A stretch of 39,969 bases of DNA, taken from the NCBI GenBank assembly GCA_027673765.1, contig JAQDWB010000019.1, forward strand, positions 1 through 39,969, read 5' to 3'. How positions within the stretch are numbered: the first letter of the stretch is position 1; every line of letters begins with the position of its first letter. Made by a program: the position numbers and the translations under genes. This document shows, piece after piece, positions 38,788 through 39,969 of this stretch. The notes below the pieces were generated by a model. That model had not been told where the DNA came from and searched no databases. It saw only the letters and a list, made by a program, of their open reading frames with translations. The DNA is from Coriobacteriaceae bacterium AM113-163 (lineage in GTDB: Bacteria; Actinomycetota; Coriobacteriia; Coriobacteriales; Coriobacteriaceae).

Positions 38788-39840
38788 ATGATCACTTCCG
38801 AGCTTTTCGGCACCGCGCCGTGCGGTACCCCCGTTCATCGCTACACCCTCAACGGGCCCGAGATCTGCGTTCGCATTATGGACTATGGCGCCACCGTGCT
38901 GGGTATCGATGTGCCCGACATTCCCGGCAACGTGCGCGATGTGGTGCTGGGCTTCGATAAGCTCGAGGATTACTTTGACAACCCCGCCTGCTTTGGCGCG
39001 ACCATCGGCCCCGTGGCAAACCGCACCGCGGGCGCCACGATCACCATCGACGGCACGGACTGGCATATGCCTGCCAACGAGGGCACCAACAACCTGCACA
39101 GCGATCTTGAGCACGGCCTGCATAAACGCGTGTGGGATGTTGAGCTCGACGAGGTCCATAACACCGTGCGCATGACCACCTCGCTTAAGGACGGCGAGCT
39201 GGGCCTGCCCGGCAACCGAACCTTTACAGCCGTGTTTACCGTTACGCGCACCGGCGTCTTCCGCATCGAGTATGGCTGCGAGAGCGACCGCGCCACCTAC
39301 GTGTCCATGACCAACCACACGTACTTTAACCTTGCCGGTCATAACGCCGGCATGGACTGCGAACATTTCTTTGTCGCCAACGCCGCCCACTACCTGCCCA
39401 TTGATGACCAGAACATTCCCACCGGCGAAATCGCTCCAGTCGAGGGCACGCCGTTTGACTTCCGCATGCTGCGCCCCGTCGCTCCCGGCATGGAGGCCGA
39501 CGACCCGCAGATTAAGCAGGCCCGTGGCTATGATCACTGCCTGTGTATCGATGGCTATCAGTACGGCCGTAATCTGCGCCGCGCGATGCACGTCGAGGAG
39601 ATGTGGACCGGCCGCGAGCTGGACTACTACACCACCGCCCCGGGCGTGCAGCTCTACACCGGCAACTGGCTGGGCGACGAGCATGCCAAGGACGATGCCA
39701 ACTATGGTTGGGGCGCCGGCTTTGCCCTCGAGGCCGAGATGTACCCCGACACGCCGCACCGCCCGCTGTTCCCCCAGGGCATCGTGGGGCCGGGTCATCC
39801 CTATAGCAATGTGATCGAGTACCACTTTATGAGGCACTAA
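38788..39840 (+). CDS. galM: Aldose 1-epimerase (galactose mutarotase)
   Basis: A 350-aa cytosolic enzyme that interconverts alpha and beta anomers of galactose so that galactokinase can use it. It has the mutarotase landmarks GATIGPVANRTAGA (about 68-81), NLHSDLEHGLHKRVW with the first active-site His, the second His in SMTNHTYFNLAGH (about 178) and the C-terminal region YTGNWLGDE followed by FALEAEMYPD with the catalytic Glu. TTAGGAACC precedes the ATG at 38788; the longer frame from 38728 covers the promoter region. It is divergent from the LacR-like gene and far from galK-galT. Confidence 0.93.
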   Translation: MITSELFGTAPCGTPVHRYTLNGPEICVRIMDYGATVLGIDVPDIPGNVRDVVLGFDKLEDYFDNPACFGATIGPVANRTAGATITIDGTDWHMPANEGTNNLHSDLEHGLHKRVWDVELDEVHNTVRMTTSLKDGELGLPGNRTFTAVFTVTRTGVFRIEYGCESDRATYVSMTNHTYFNLAGHNAGMDCEHFFVANAAHYLPIDDQNIPTGEIAPVEGTPFDFRMLRPVAPGMEADDPQIKQARGYDHCLCIDGYQYGRNLRRAMHVEEMWTGRELDYYTTAPGVQLYTGNWLGDEHAKDDANYGWGAGFALEAEMYPDTPHRPLFPQGIVGPGHPYSNVIEYHFMRH

Positions 39841-39868
39841 GCCCACAACGCAACATATCGCACAGCAG

Positions 39869-39901
39869 CGCCCGCCGGCACCACCGCCGACGGGCGTTTT
39901 T
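39869..39901 (+). terminator. Intrinsic terminator of galM
   Basis: CGCCCG and CGGGCG, extended by an imperfect CGGC/GCCG inner stem, are followed by TTTTT about 55 bases after the galM stop. Confidence 0.75.
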
Positions 39902-39903
39902 CT

Positions 39904-39969
39904 ATCCAGTCGAACGCCCGCTCGTTCACGGCGTGGGTCGGCCTGACGCCCTCCGAGCACTCCAGCGGG
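39904..39969 (+). mobile_element. Partial IS110/IS1111-type transposase, running off the window
   Basis: The frame at 39910-39969 reads SNARSFTAWVGLTPSEHSSG. That closely fits the C-terminal Transposase_20 block of IS110-family transposases (the pattern R-F-AAW-GLTP-HSSGGK). The frame opens directly downstream of the galM terminator with no room for the N-terminal domain, so this is probably a 5'-truncated copy; the rest lies beyond the window. Confidence 0.55.

Overview
The window looks like a chromosomal segment of a gut actinobacterium of the class Coriobacteriia, most likely Collinsella or a close relative. This is inferred from the high-GC, GC3-rich coding style, the mix of Firmicutes-like sugar-phosphotransferase and agmatine genes in a high-GC background, and the many palindromic intergenic repeats. 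No rRNA, tRNA, phage or CRISPR locus is visible. A short IS110-like transposase fragment runs off the right edge.

Layout. 1-625: repeat-rich, with a MITE-like inverted-repeat element. 626-3580: DAHP synthase, a GNAT acetyltransferase, a repeat block holding the 3' scar of a lost ABC permease, and a small orphan gene. 3645-11153: an agmatine locus. On the minus strand this has putrescine carbamoyltransferase, an agmatine/putrescine antiporter and agmatine deiminase. A second paralogous permease has its own leader containing a Cys-rich 60-aa ORF and an attenuator-like hairpin. A membrane-bound LuxR-type regulator (AguR-like) is divergent. No carbamate kinase is present. 11482-14494: an FtsX-type ABC exporter pair. 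14639-15628: an unusual NUDIX-Vsr fusion. 15882-17735: a small ORF, an AraC-type regulator and a HAD phosphatase. 18058-21280: a class II aldolase with a divergent DeoR regulator, then a flavodiiron protein.

21410-35883 is a galactose/lactose region. A LacI regulator faces galK-galT (Leloir route). A minus-strand cluster lacA-lacB-lacX-lacC encodes the tagatose-6-phosphate route. A membrane protein of unknown function and lacF (EIIA) follow. A second LacI regulator faces lacE (EIICB) and lacG (phospho-beta-galactosidase). At 37817-39840 a LacR-like DeoR regulator faces galM. Lactose would enter as lactose-6-phosphate, be split by LacG, and galactose-6-phosphate would pass through LacAB and LacC. 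The class II aldolase at 18058 is the only aldolase here that could finish the route. Free galactose would go through GalM, GalK and GalT; galE is not in the window. Between lacG and the DeoR gene lie a tandem palindrome array and an AT-richer AAA_14/DUF4143-type ATPase that looks acquired.

Shared promoter motifs tie the metabolic genes together. A direct-repeat motif (TTYRAACA-N5-GAACA) precedes lacA, lacF and galM/lacR. A near-palindrome ACCGTTCACGG recurs before agu, gal and lac promoters. Two LacI-type operator sets carry a TGTTAACGT core. The most unusual items are the NUDIX-Vsr fusion, a two-copy three-hairpin RNA-like element just downstream of aguA and lacC, the Cys-rich ORF/attenuator upstream of the second permease, and the 80-bp-period palindrome array.
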